Shown: piece after piece, positions 44,546-54,400 of the stretch
Position numbering within the stretch: position 1 is the stretch's first letter
Layout: every line of letters starts with the position of its first letter
DNA from: Comamonas piscis
Lineage (GTDB): Bacteria > Pseudomonadota > Gammaproteobacteria > Burkholderiales > Burkholderiaceae_C
Reading direction: 5' to 3'
Assembly (NCBI RefSeq): GCF_014109725.1
Contig: NZ_CP058554.1
Span: 3,906,001 to 3,970,000, forward strand
Length of the DNA stretch: 64,000 bases
The notes under the pieces: model-generated
Databases searched by the model: none
The model's input: the letters and a program-made list of their open reading frames with translations, nothing else
Told to the model about the DNA's origin: nothing
Program-made: the position numbers and the translations under genes

Positions 44546-44630
44546 GCCCGGGTGGTGAAATTGGTAGACGCAGGGGACTCAAAATCCCCCGCCGCAAGGC
44601 GTGCCGGTTCGATTCCGGCCCCGGGCACCA
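44546..44630 (+). tRNA. tRNA-Leu, anticodon CAA
   Basis: 85-nt gene with encoded CCA. Acceptor GCCCGGG pairs with CCCGGGC. The D-loop holds GGTAGAC; the anticodon stem GGGGA/TCCCC encloses CTCAAAA with anticodon CAA, reading UUG. The long variable arm (CGCCGCAAGGCG) marks a class II Leu tRNA, and GGTTCGATTCC is the T arm. A CATAAT at 44518-44523 is a candidate -10 and overlaps the start region of divergent cysM. A terminator follows. Confidence 0.97.
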
Positions 44631-44635
44631 CACTC

Positions 44636-44670
44636 AAAGCCGTTAAGTTTAAACAACTTAGCGGCTTTTT
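44636..44670 (+). terminator. intrinsic terminator after tRNA-Leu
   Basis: AAAGCCGTTAAGTT (44636-44649) pairs with AACTTAGCGGCTTT (44655-44668) with one G-U wobble, then T's; it starts 6 nt after the CCA end. Confidence 0.9.
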
Positions 44671-44938
44671 CTTTGTCTGGCGTGGAGTGATACATGTCTT
44701 GGCGCTTGCGGTGGAGTGGGCTGGGCTCGTATAAAAACGATAGCAGCCAACATTCTAACCAGAGGGCAAGGCCCTTGCTACGTCGGTGTTGGGGCGCCGG
44801 CTGAGCACCCGATTTCCACATCGATGCACATCGCGACTGCCCCTACGCTTTCGCCATCACCCTGCGCCACATTGCAACGATGGCTACCGGTGCACCCGGC
44901 AGCCACCCAATACGACGATGGGCATCCGTTGAAATGGA
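44671..44938. other. intergenic region between tRNA-Leu terminator and lipoprotein gene
   Basis: No supported gene. Several overlapping frames cross it, none with a family match. It must hold the 3' end of the minus-strand lipoprotein transcript; I see no clear terminator for it. Confidence 0.4.
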
Positions 44939-46243
44939 CTAGCCGCCATCTCCACTGCGAACAAAATCTGCCGCCTCTTTGGCGATTTCCCGGACTGCGC
45001 CTTCCCGAACTGCATCAAAGCGAACGGTATTGTTCCTAGAGCAAAATTCTTGAACCACCGGAGGAACGGTGTCAAGCGTGCCTTCTCCACCAAATACATT
45101 GCGGTAGCGAAGGTTGCTGCATTCGACTTTCTCTGCGCTTCTCTTGCCTGCAATCACCTTGGCCTTCCTGGATTGGCTATCGCGAACGTTCATGCTCCAG
45201 TTCAAGTCGTATTTGGTGGTTGTGTAGTCGAACAGGACGCTGGCGTTTCTGGGGATAAAGAGCAGGGTTGCAAAATCCAGTTGCGAGACCGTCTGCGTCT
45301 GAACGGCGGGAGCACCCTCACGCTCGCTAAAACGCAGCCTGGACAGGGTGAGGGTTCGCTTGGCTTCGTCGTCAATACTGATCCACTCATTGGACTTGGG
45401 CAGCTCGGTGGCCAGCTCATCCACGAAAGGATCATCGCTTTCAGACGTGACGCGCAGCTTGGTCTCACGCCTCTGCATCTCGGCGACGATAGTCTTTGAA
45501 AACTCATCCTTGCCATAGGCGGTGAGCTGCTCCCTACTCAGCGATGGCGATTGAAAGTGCTTCACCACCAATGCGCGCAATTCGGCATCTTTGGTGTCGG
45601 AATAAGCACCCATCACGGTGTTCAGAGCTGAGCTGCCCTTGTCTTCAGCCAACAGCTTTGAAGCCTGTATTCGCAATTGTGGCAGAAGCATTTGCGCTTT
45701 CTCCGGGCTCTCGGCTTTTACAGAGCGGTAGACGCCCACATAGTCCGCAAAGGCCTTCAACTTGCCATCCAGTGCATGCTGAAATTCAACATTCTTTGCT
45801 TCTGCAACCAGCTCCGGCAGCTTGGGATAAGCGCGCTTTACCCGATCGCTGACATCTTTTTGGAGCACGATGTTGCTAGCAATCTGGCGCCCCAGCGCGA
45901 GCTCAACCTTCTCGGCACCGGCTTCGGACAGCAAGCCTGTCTCTTTGGCTCGATCCAAGTAGAGCCTTCTGTTCAGAAAGTAAGTCTCAGATTCGCCGAT
46001 TTGATTCAACGGAGAAAGCGTTTGGGCGAGAAACTCATTTTGGAAGTTTGGACCTGCAGCTTCCTTGATGCGTTGCGCCGCCTTTTTGACTTGATCAGCA
46101 GGTGCAGGGTTGTGGTACATGCTGACCGAGTAAAAAGCCGTGGCATAGGCCTTACTCTCAATCGCTCCATCAACATAGCTCGTAGCACAAGCCGATAACA
46201 GAGCGCTCACAATTACTGCCAATGCAAGCTTTCCCAATCGCAT
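44939..46243 (-). CDS. putative outer-membrane or periplasmic lipoprotein, function unknown
   Basis: 434 residues. ATG at 46243 has a good AAGGAAAAGG ribosome site. The N-terminus RLGKLALAVIVSALLSAC is a lipoprotein signal with lipobox LSAC, Cys19 being the lipid-modified residue; Ala follows it, so outer-membrane sorting is likely. The mature part is mainly helical and charged, with a C-terminal beta-rich region (TLLFIPRNASVLFDYTT) and a Cys pair (VECSNL, EFCSRN). I do not recognise the family. Codon use is more AT-rich than most neighbours, which may mark acquired DNA. Confidence 0.7.
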   Translation of the reverse strand: MRLGKLALAVIVSALLSACATSYVDGAIESKAYATAFYSVSMYHNPAPADQVKKAAQRIKEAAGPNFQNEFLAQTLSPLNQIGESETYFLNRRLYLDRAKETGLLSEAGAEKVELALGRQIASNIVLQKDVSDRVKRAYPKLPELVAEAKNVEFQHALDGKLKAFADYVGVYRSVKAESPEKAQMLLPQLRIQASKLLAEDKGSSALNTVMGAYSDTKDAELRALVVKHFQSPSLSREQLTAYGKDEFSKTIVAEMQRRETKLRVTSESDDPFVDELATELPKSNEWISIDDEAKRTLTLSRLRFSEREGAPAVQTQTVSQLDFATLLFIPRNASVLFDYTTTKYDLNWSMNVRDSQSRKAKVIAGKRSAEKVECSNLRYRNVFGGEGTLDTVPPVVQEFCSRNNTVRFDAVREGAVREIAKEAADFVRSGDGG

Positions 46244-46410
46244 ACCTTTTCCTTTTAATGACCGCAATTACATACCTTAACAATCATTTTCCGCTCGGAG
46301 GGGCTGATGGACCTCTCCTTGAAAAGGCGAGGCTATTTTCTTGAGATACCAGCCAACCTGAGGCAAATGCTGCCATTGCAAGACTTCTCACTGCGCGCTA
46401 CCGGCACAGC

Positions 46411-46433
46411 AAAAAGCCCTCACCAGGAGGGCT
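46411..46433 (-). terminator. intrinsic terminator after the DUF11 protein gene
   Basis: AGCCCTC (46415-46421) and GAGGGCT (46427-46433) form a 7-bp stem, with U5 on the minus strand (A's at 46411-46415), about 25 nt past the stop. Confidence 0.83.
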
Positions 46434-46457
46434 GCATCCACGCACTGGCCAGAACAT

Positions 46458-47639
46458 TTACTCTTCGGTCCTTGGCGAGTTTCCGTCCCTGCGGCGCCAA
46501 GCCATAAAACCGAAGGCTGCCGTCAATGCCGCCAGTGCGCTGGCGCCCAATACAGGAACCGGGGCTGGGGCAGGCATGACGACAGGCGGATCTGCAGGCG
46601 TCAAGCGCGTGTAATTGGGGCTGACATTAGCGGAGCACCCCGTGGTGGCCGAGCACACTCCGCCGGCACCTGGCGTGATGGTGGCGGTATTGTCCAAGCT
46701 AGCCAGACCCGTGACGGTGCCTGCCAAGCTGAACACCAGGCTGGATTGGGCGGGCAAATCAAACACCGCATCGCCGCTGACCGGACTAGGACACACGGCG
46801 CTTCCCGCCCCTGCAGTGCAGGACCAGACGGGGTTGTTCACACCCGCAGGCAGCGCGTCTGCCAGCGTCAGACCACGGGCATCCACCAACCCCTGGCTGC
46901 TGACCGTGATGCTGTAGCGGATCGCATCTCCAGGTAGATAGCTGGCCTTGTCCGCCGTCTTGGTGATGCTGATCGGAGACACGGAACAGACGGACTCACC
47001 CGCAGTGTGGGCGCGCGCCAAAAAGCCTGCCGCCCAGCCGGTGTCAGCGGTGCTGAACACCAAGGTGTTGAGGCCCGCTGTCCAGCCACTGTTCAGCGCC
47101 GTGTACACCCCCATGCCAAACCCGTTGGGCGAGAAAGGCGACACTGCCACACCATTCACGTACGCGGCAGTGGCTACGTCGTCGCCCATGTATTCGAGCG
47201 CGATGCTGAGGGCGGAAGGAGGCACTTCTGGCGACAGATTGAACTGCATCCGGTAGTGGTTGTAGGTGGGGATCGCACTGGGCGTGGGGCGGGGCCACCA
47301 GTTTCCTGACCAAGATTGGTTGAAAGCACCGTTCACGCTCGAAAAGCCCGGACTGAGCCATTGGGCATCGCTGAAGGTCACCCAAGCGGGATCGACCGTT
47401 CCCGGGGTATAGGCCTGGGCCCAGGAAGCCGTATCTGGCGGCGGTGTTTGAGGGGTGGGCGTGTATTCCTTGAACTGGCTCCAGATGCGATCGGGCTGGG
47501 CAAGTCCCAATTTTGTGCCGTCGACAACTCCCGTATTGAGCTCCGAGACCAGGCTCGAACAAGACAAGGTGGGAACCGTCTGCGCGAAAGCAGACAGGGT
47601 GCAGGCAGTTGCTGCAACGGCCAAAAGGTGCTTTTTCAT
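46458..47639 (-). CDS. secreted DUF11-repeat protein with IPTL-CTERM-like sorting tail
   Basis: 393 residues from ATG 47639; the longer frame to 47726 has no support. Signal peptide about 1-20 (KKHLLAVAATACTLSAFAQ). The N-terminal half looks like a beta-sandwich (NHYRMQFNLSPEVPPSALSIALEYMGDD, parts). A DUF11-type repeat at about 225-330 includes KTADKASYLPGDAIRYSITVS (parts). The C-terminus PVPVLGASALAALTAAFGFMAWRRRDGN (motif PVPVLG, membrane stretch, RRR) resembles exosortase or rhombosortase-type tails, variants of IPTL-CTERM. Likely exported and surface-anchored. Function unknown. Confidence 0.78.
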   Translation of the reverse strand: MKKHLLAVAATACTLSAFAQTVPTLSCSSLVSELNTGVVDGTKLGLAQPDRIWSQFKEYTPTPQTPPPDTASWAQAYTPGTVDPAWVTFSDAQWLSPGFSSVNGAFNQSWSGNWWPRPTPSAIPTYNHYRMQFNLSPEVPPSALSIALEYMGDDVATAAYVNGVAVSPFSPNGFGMGVYTALNSGWTAGLNTLVFSTADTGWAAGFLARAHTAGESVCSVSPISITKTADKASYLPGDAIRYSITVSSQGLVDARGLTLADALPAGVNNPVWSCTAGAGSAVCPSPVSGDAVFDLPAQSSLVFSLAGTVTGLASLDNTATITPGAGGVCSATTGCSANVSPNYTRLTPADPPVVMPAPAPVPVLGASALAALTAAFGFMAWRRRDGNSPRTEE

Positions 47640-47907
47640 GGCTGAAAGGAAGATGGTGAGGATCGGCTCTGCCAGCTTGCGACGGGGCGGAACAACCAAC
47701 ATTTCCAAAACCAGAGTCGACGCCAATAGAGAAACTTATTGTCACATATTTAGGCAATAAGTGTTAGTTTTAGTTACAAGGATGTTGGAAATGTCTTTTT
47801 TTGGAGCGGCGTCGTGCAGCACACGGCAGGGAGACTCAGCGATCCGGGCAGAGCTACTGGTTCAAGCTTGGTGGGCAAAGGCGATGACAGGGCTTCAGGT
47901 CCCTGTG
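47640..47907. other. AT-richer spacer before repeat copy C
   Basis: Upstream region of the DUF11 gene, with short AT-rich stretches (TATTTAGGCAATAAGTG). No credible gene. Confidence 0.4.
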
Positions 47908-47910
47908 TTG

Positions 47911-47987
47911 AACCCTCGCCAAGTGGGATGGACGCGGATCGCCCGAGACCGCGCTCAGATCATGGCAGGGATTGTCGCAGAGGGTCC
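47911..47987 (-). repeat. dispersed repeat copy C
   Basis: Inverted relative to copy D. Reads AACCCTCGCCAAGTGGGATGG, GACGCGGATCGCCCGAGACCGCG, then a diverged centre and GGCAGGGA..GCAGAGGGTCC (blocks given in part). It is nearly full length, about 77 bp, and lacks the insertion found in copy B. Confidence 0.85.
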
Positions 47988-48332
47988 TTAAAGCCCACTG
48001 ACATTATCATCCCCACCCGATTTAGCCCTCCCACCCATTTGCTCGTCATAAAACTGCCCCAGCCCCAGGCTACCCACATCGCGGCGCAATTGGATGTCGT
48101 AGATAAAAATCTTGTTGAATACCCGGTCCAGGCGCACATACTGGTAGGTGGCCACCGTGGTTTCATTGACCACTAGCTTGATGGGATCCGTTCTGTACAC
48201 ACCGAAATGGCTGGTGGGCCGGAGTTTTATCTTAGAAAACGGCTCTGACGACAAATACACGTAGACAGGGGTGTACATTGAGTAAATATTGTCTTTGCGA
48301 ATTAGGAGCAGCAAATACCGTTTGCCGCCCAT
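47988..48332 (-). CDS. orphan small ORF between inverted repeats, hypothetical
   Basis: About 114 codons from ATG 48332 (a TTG nine bases upstream is an alternative). I do not recognise it. It is rich in Tyr, Ile, Lys and Val (KRYLLLLIRKDN, YTPVYVYLSS, YQYVRLDRVFNKIFIYDIQL), unlike the Ala- and Arg-rich shadows elsewhere, so it may be real. Composition is AT-richer than the neighbours. The stop lies at the edge of repeat copy C and copy D lies upstream in inverted orientation. It may be a decayed fragment of a longer gene. Confidence 0.4.
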   Translation of the reverse strand: MGGKRYLLLLIRKDNIYSMYTPVYVYLSSEPFSKIKLRPTSHFGVYRTDPIKLVVNETTVATYQYVRLDRVFNKIFIYDIQLRRDVGSLGLGQFYDEQMGGRAKSGGDDNVSGL

Positions 48333-48527
48333 TATCTGCAATGCCTTTCATACCTCTGCACTGATTTACTGCTTCAGTGCGCGAAGTACCAAATGGCATG
48401 GATGCAGCGATTAACTCTGCGCTAACACTTAGCTATAATTGATAGCTATATCATATTCGATCAAATCTATTTGTGCTTGGCGATATATGGGAGTTTGCAG
48501 TTGTTTGCTATTTGCAAGGGACTTAAG
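48333..48527. other. AT-rich spacer with a TATAAT box
   Basis: No supported gene. TATAAT occurs at 48434-48439 inside the direct repeat TAGCTATA (48430-48437 and 48443-48450). This may be a promoter or regulator site, but no downstream gene is clear on the plus strand before 48909. Confidence 0.4.
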
Positions 48528-48610
48528 GGACCCTCTGCAAAACTCCCTGCCGTGGTCTGAACGCGGTGTCGGGCGATCCGCGTCCATCCCGCTTGGCGAG
48601 GGTTTTGCAG
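48528..48610 (+). repeat. dispersed repeat copy D (reference copy)
   Basis: 83 bp, the clearest copy. It begins GGACCCTCTGCAAAACTCCC and ends GGCGAGGGTTTTGCAG. The ends are imperfect inverted repeats built on CTGCAAAAC. The centre contains GTGGTCTGAACGCGG and GGGCGATCCGCGTCCATCCC. No coding capacity. Confidence 0.85.
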
Positions 48611-48908
48611 CGCATCCCAAGGTTTTCTCTGACCGCGGGCAGGGAGCGGCCTGTTCGGCGCTGCGCTTTGCACGGCGATGCAGCCCTCCCCAGCGGCGGG
48701 CGCTACAGCGCAACATGTGCCATATTTTTATACAGTAGCCTTCAACAGCAACCTTTGAGCATGTTTAGCTTTTAGGCATCTGCAGTGCTGAATAGTTAGC
48801 TTAAAAATTCATAGCATTTGCCCAGTCCCAGGTAGCAATTTACGCCACAATACTGCAGTTGTCTTGCTGTGCGGGTTGACTACCCGCATGCCCTGGTTGT
48901 TGTCGTTC

Positions 48909-50003
48909 ATGGCCTGTCCTCCTCCCCGTTCCACCAAGCGTTCCGCCAAAAAGAAGAAAGCATCCTCGTCGGCTCCTGGTCTGCTGCGCGGCTTGTTGCG
49001 TGGGCTGGTCGGCAAGGGGGCGATTGCAGCTTATGGGGCAGTCGCAGCACTGGCCTCGGCTGCCTATGTGCCGCAGCTCGACCAGGCACGGCAATGGGCC
49101 ATCAGCAGCAGTACCCAGTGGTTGCAGCAACAGGCACCGGTGCAAACGCTGCAGCACTGGCTGGCGCAGATCCAGGGCACGGCCACAGATTGGCAAGGCC
49201 GCTTTGTCGAGATTGCCCGGCAAAGCCGGGGTGGCGCGGCGGATGCCGGTGCCGGCCAGGCGGCCTCTCCCTCATCGGGGGCGCCAGCCAACAGCGCAGC
49301 GCAGTCGCCCCGCGCAGGCAACAGCGACAAAGGTAGCCAAGGCTTTTCCGACTGCGCCGAGCAGTTGCCCGCGAGCGCCCCACTCAGCGCCACTAGCGTG
49401 GGCCGCAGCTGGATGCCCGTCACCTTGTGCTCCACCGGGTTTGCGGTGCTGTACTCAGGACTGTCCAAAACGCCGATCGTCACGGTCGAGCGCTTGAGCC
49501 GCCAGCGCTTGCAAAATGCCGCCGGTCTGCAGCGCACCGACCACTTCTATGCCGATGCGCGCCTGCGCGCCGCCTACAAGGCCGAGCTGTCCGACTACCA
49601 GGCCAGCGGCTATGACCGGGGCCATATGGCGCCTGCGGCGGACCAAAGCAGCGTTACGGGCATGGCACAGTCGTTTGCGCTGTCCAACATGGTGCCCCAG
49701 GACCCGACGCACAACCGCCAGGTGTGGTCCAAGCTCGAAGCCGATGTGCGCAAGTACGCCAAACGCGCGCGCGGCAATGTGTTTGTCTACACCGGGCCGC
49801 TCTTCGAAGGCCAAACCCCCACCATTGGCCGCAACCAAGTCTGGGTACCCAGCCATTTGTACAAGCTGGTGTTTGATGAGCAGCAGCAGCGCGCCTGGGC
49901 CTGGGTGCTGCCCAACCGGGCCGATGTGCAGCTGGGCGCGCCTATGAGCTATGCCCAGTTTGTGCAGCGGACGGGGCGCAATTTTCTGCCCCATCTGCAC
50001 TGA
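48909..50003 (+). CDS. DNA/RNA non-specific endonuclease with N-terminal membrane anchor
   Basis: About 364 residues from ATG 48909; ATGs at 48888 and 48864 are alternatives and none has a good ribosome site. A basic N-terminus (TKRSAKKKK) precedes a hydrophobic segment (VGKGAIAAYGAVAALASAAYV), then a Ser/Ala linker and a NUC1-type nuclease domain in the second half. The catalytic motif is YDRGHMAPA, followed by FALSNMVPQDPTHNRQVW with the metal-binding Asn. The domain is otherwise complete (GPLFEGQTPTIG, WVPSHLYKLVF). Its likely role is periplasmic or extracellular nucleic-acid degradation. No inhibitor gene is adjacent. Confidence 0.88.
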   Translation: MACPPPRSTKRSAKKKKASSSAPGLLRGLLRGLVGKGAIAAYGAVAALASAAYVPQLDQARQWAISSSTQWLQQQAPVQTLQHWLAQIQGTATDWQGRFVEIARQSRGGAADAGAGQAASPSSGAPANSAAQSPRAGNSDKGSQGFSDCAEQLPASAPLSATSVGRSWMPVTLCSTGFAVLYSGLSKTPIVTVERLSRQRLQNAAGLQRTDHFYADARLRAAYKAELSDYQASGYDRGHMAPAADQSSVTGMAQSFALSNMVPQDPTHNRQVWSKLEADVRKYAKRARGNVFVYTGPLFEGQTPTIGRNQVWVPSHLYKLVFDEQQQRAWAWVLPNRADVQLGAPMSYAQFVQRTGRNFLPHLH

Positions 50004-50021
50004 GCGCCCTCGCCTGAGGTT

Positions 50022-51464
50022 TTAGGCCTCTGGCTTTGTCCAATCGGCATGCCAACCGCCGCCCAGCTCCTGGATCAGCTGGGCCGCCGCCAGTTGCTGG
50101 TTCAGCTGCAACTGGATCAAGGAGCGGCGCGCCGACAGCGCAGTCGCCTGGGCGGTGACCACGTCGGTGTACTGCACCTGGCCTTCCTTGTAGCGGTTGA
50201 GCATTTGCTGCTCCACCTTTTCGGCCGAATCCAGGCTTTGCTGCAGCAGCGGCAGCTGGGCATTGAGCGCGGCCACATTGCTCAGCACATCCTCGACCGC
50301 CTGGAACGCTGACAGCACCGACTGGCGGTAGCTGGCAGTGCGGGCGGCGTGGGCCGCGCGGGCGGAATCTACCTGCGCCGTCGTGGCCCCGGCGTTGAAG
50401 ATGCTCTGGCTCAGCGACGCGCCCAACGACCACAGCAGGCCCGAGGCGCTGAACAGATTGCCGATGTTGGATCCGGAGCGGTTCAATGAGCCACTCAGGC
50501 TGAGGCTGGGGTAGTAGGCGGCCTGGGCCACGCCGATCTGCGCATTGGCAGCGGCTACGGCGCGCTCGGCCGCCGCAATGTCGGGCCGGCGCTCCAGCAG
50601 GGTGGAGGGCACAACACCCGGCACTTGCGGGACGGTTACGTTCCAGGCAGCGGCGGGCAGATCAAACTGCGCCGGTGCCTGGCCTGTCAGCACCGCAATC
50701 GCATGCTCATAGGTCTGGCGCGATTGGCGCAGCGATTCCACACTGGCCTGGGTAGTGGTCAAGGTCGTCTGCGCCTGCAGCACCGCAGTGCGCGCTTCGA
50801 CCCCCACGTCGTAGCGGTTCTGCACAATCTGCAGGCTGCGCTGGTAGCCCTCGATCGACTGCTGCAGGATCTGCATTTCCGCATCCGCCTCGCGCAGTCG
50901 GAAGTAGTTTTGCACCAGGCTGCCCACGGCGGACAGCCGCGCGCCCGCCAGGTCGGCCTCGCTGGATTGGGCACTGCTTTGTGCGGCGCTGACCGACTCA
51001 CGCAGCCGGCCCCACAGATCCGCATCCCAGGCGGCGCTGATGCCCAGCGATGAGCTGCCGTTGCCGCTGGCCTGGCCTCCGCCCTGGCGCGTCTGGCCCA
51101 AGGTGCCGTTGACCGTGGGCATCAAACCGGCCTGCTCCAACCGCAAAGCCGCCTGGGCCTGCTGCACGGCAGCAGCGGCCGCTGCAATGTTCTGGTTGTT
51201 GATCTGTACCTGTGCAGCCAGCTGGTTCAGGGGCTCGTCGGCAAACAAGGTCCACCAGTCGCCCCGGTCAATCGCATCATTGGGCTGGGCGCTTTGCCAC
51301 AGCGCGCCCGCTTCTTTAAAGCTGGCTGGTGCGGGGGTGGCGGGCACTTGGTAGGTAGGCGCGACCGAGCAGGCGCTCAGCAGGCCGGCGCAGCACAGAG
51401 CCACGGCCAGGCTGCGCAGCCTGGGCGCGCGATAAGAAGGAGAGAGTTCAAGAGAGAGCGTCAT
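50022..51464 (-). CDS. RND efflux outer-membrane lipoprotein, NodT/OprM family
   Basis: 480 residues. Lipoprotein signal with lipobox LLSAC (Cys32), then SVAPTYQVP, a standard start. Two OEP domains follow with the periodic heptads of the channel helices. A motif such as RPDIAAAERAVAAANAQIGVAQAAYYPS (core RPDIAAAE and AQAAYYPSLSLSG) is diagnostic. The last gene of the four-gene mdt operon, 3 nt from the upstream permease gene. Forms the outer-membrane exit duct for the RND pump. Confidence 0.94.
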   Translation of the reverse strand: MTLSLELSPSYRAPRLRSLAVALCCAGLLSACSVAPTYQVPATPAPASFKEAGALWQSAQPNDAIDRGDWWTLFADEPLNQLAAQVQINNQNIAAAAAAVQQAQAALRLEQAGLMPTVNGTLGQTRQGGGQASGNGSSSLGISAAWDADLWGRLRESVSAAQSSAQSSEADLAGARLSAVGSLVQNYFRLREADAEMQILQQSIEGYQRSLQIVQNRYDVGVEARTAVLQAQTTLTTTQASVESLRQSRQTYEHAIAVLTGQAPAQFDLPAAAWNVTVPQVPGVVPSTLLERRPDIAAAERAVAAANAQIGVAQAAYYPSLSLSGSLNRSGSNIGNLFSASGLLWSLGASLSQSIFNAGATTAQVDSARAAHAARTASYRQSVLSAFQAVEDVLSNVAALNAQLPLLQQSLDSAEKVEQQMLNRYKEGQVQYTDVVTAQATALSARRSLIQLQLNQQLAAAQLIQELGGGWHADWTKPEA

Positions 51465-51467
51465 GGC

Positions 51468-54400
51468 TTATCCGTGTTCCGGGGTGGGCATGCCATCGGT
51501 GGTGGCACGGCCCAGGTCGCGCTCGTTGGGCGCGCGGCGGCGTAGTTTGTCCAGCAGCACATAGACCACCGGCGTGGTGACCAGGGTCAGCAACTGGCTG
51601 GCCAGCAGGCCGCCGATGATGGCGATGCCCAGCGGCTGGCGCAGCTCCGAGCCCTGGCCAAAGCCAATGGCCAGCGGCAAGGCGCCCAGCGCTGCGGCCA
51701 AGGTGGTCATCAAGATGGGGCGGAAGCGCAGCATGCAGGCCTCGCGCACGGCATCGATGGCGGACAGCCCGCGCGAGCGCTCGGCCTCCAGCGCAAAGTC
51801 GATGATCAGGATCGCGTTTTTCTTCACGATGCCGATGAGCAAGAACACCCCAATGAGCGCAATCACCGTGAACTGCATGTCAAACAGCATCAGCGCAATC
51901 ACCGCACCCACCCCCGCCGATGGCAGGGTCGACAGCACCGTGATCGGGTGCACCAGGCTTTCATAAAGCATGCCCAGCACGATGTAGATCACCACGATGG
52001 CCGCCAGAATCAGGTACAGCTGCTGGTTTTGCGATTTCTGAAAACTCAGCGCCGTGCCCTGGAAGCTGCCGCGCACATTGATCGGCATGGCAATATCGGC
52101 CTCGGCCTTGGCGATCACCTGCTGGGCTTCGCTCAGCGCCACGCCAGCATCCAGGTTGAAGGAGATGGTGGTGGACAGCTCGCCATCCTGGTGGTTGACG
52201 CTGGTGGGCGCCGGCCGCTCCATCACTTTGGCAAAGCTCGACAGCGGCACCATGGTGGCCACGCTGGTGCTGATCACACTACCAGTCGATGCACTGCGCA
52301 GAGCTGGGTTGGATGCCGTGCCCTCGGTGCCGCTCAGGTTCGATGGCACATAGATATCCTGCAGCGCCGGCGGCCCGCGCGTGTACTCCGGTGCCCATTC
52401 CATGATCACCGAGTACTGGTTCAGATCGCTGTAGATGGTGGCCACCGAACGCTGGCCAAAGGCGTTGTAGAGCGCATTGTTGATGGACTTGGAGTTGACC
52501 CCCAGGCGCGCTGCGGCCTGCTTGTCCACCTCGACATACACTTCCACGCCGCTCTCCGACTGGTCGGTGTCCACGTCCTGCAGCAAGGGCTCTTCCTTCA
52601 AACGCTCGGCCAGGCGCGTCGCCCATTTCTTCATGTCGGCGGTGTTGTCGCTCTTGATGGTGTACTGGTAGGTGGAGTTGGACGAGCGCCCGCCCATGCG
52701 CAAGTCCTGCACCGGGTTCAGAAACACGCGCAAACCGGTGATCTGCGCCAGCTGCGGCCGCAGCCGCGCCACCACCTGCAGGCTGGTCACGTCACGCTGG
52801 CTCACCGGCTTGAGGTTGATAAACACAAAGCCCCCGCCCGAGCGGCTGCCACCAGCAAAACCCACCACCGTGTCGATGGCAGGGTCCTGTTGGATGATGG
52901 CCAGCGCCTCCTTGAGCTTGCCGGCCATCGCGGTGGACGAGATGCTCTGGTCCGCGCGCAGGCCGCCGGCCAGCTGGCCGTTGTCCTGCTGCGGGAAAAA
53001 GCCCTTTTGCACATGCATGAACAGATAGCCATTCATGGCGATGACGATCAGCAGGATCAGCATCACCACGGTCTTGGCATGCAGGGCCCAATCCAGGCAG
53101 CGCTCGTAGACGCGCAGCATGGCGTTGTAGCTGCCTTCCAGCGCGCGGGCAAAACGGCCGCGCGGTGCCGTCTCGATGGCGTCTTCGTTGCGCAAGAACC
53201 AGGCGCACATCATCGGCGTGGTGGTCAGCGAGATCACCAAGGAGATCATCACCGCGACCGACAAGGTCACCGCAAACTCCTTGAACAAACGGCCAATCTG
53301 GCCTTCCATGAACAGCAGCGGTATAAACACCGCCACCAGGGACAGGCTGATGGACAGCACGGTAAAGCCCACCTCGCGCGCGCCTTGCAGTGCGGCGGCC
53401 ATCTTGTCCATACCTTCCTCGATGTGGCGGCTGGTGTTCTCCAACACCACAATCGCGTCATCGACCACAAAGCCGGTGGCCACCGTCAGCGCCATCAGGC
53501 TCAGGTTGTTCAGGCTATAGCCCAGCAGGTACATGACGCCAAAGGTGCCCAGCAGCGATACGACCGTGGCTACCGCCGGAATCACCGTGGCCCGCGCCTT
53601 GCGGATAAAGGCACCCACCACCAGCACCACCAGGATCACCGAGACCAGCAAGGTGGTCTCGATCTCGTGCAAGGACGAGCGGATGGAGTTGGTGCTGTCG
53701 CTGGCCACCTGGATCTTCACATCCTTGGGCAGCTGGGCCTGCAGCTCGGGCAAGAGCTTGCGCACGTTGTCCACGGTGTTGATGATGTTGGCGCCGGGCT
53801 GGCGCGTGATCAGCACCAGAATGGCCGGCTGGCCATTGAACAGGCCCATGGTGTAGACATTGGCTGGCCCGTCAATGACGCGGGCCACATCGCCCAGCCG
53901 GACGGCCGCATTGTCGCGCCAGCCCACCACCAGACTCTGGTACCAACTGGCCTTGCGCTCGGGCGCGGGGGTGTAGATCTGCAGGCGGTTGCCACCGCTC
54001 TCGATGGCGCCCTTGGGCCGGTTGGCATTGGCCGCCTGGATGGCGGCGCGCACATCTTCGGTCGCAATACCGTAATGGCTCAAGGCCTGGGGCAGCAGCT
54101 CAACCCGCACCGCAGGCAAGGAGCCGCCACCGATTTCCACATCGCCCACGCCATCGACCTGGGAGATGCGCTGACTCACCACATTGGAGACTTCGTCATA
54201 CAGCTCGCCGGGCGTGCGCGTGGGCGAGGTCATCGCCAAGATGATGATCGGCGAATCCGATGGGTTCATCTTGCGGTAGGTCGGGTTGCTGCGCAGGTCC
54301 GATGGCAGATCGGTGCGCGCGGCGTTGATCGCTGCCTGCACCTCGCGCGCCGCGCCATTGATGTCGCGGTTCAGGTCAAACTGCAAGGTCACATTGGCCG

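Noticed and set aside
44465..44734. 89-codon plus-strand frame covering tRNA-Leu
   Set aside because: Reads straight through a perfect tRNA and its terminator; not a gene.
48611..48720. Further repeat-like sequence after copy D (TCTGACCGCGGGCAGGGAG)
   Set aside because: It shares only short strings with the dispersed repeat; too little to call a fifth copy.
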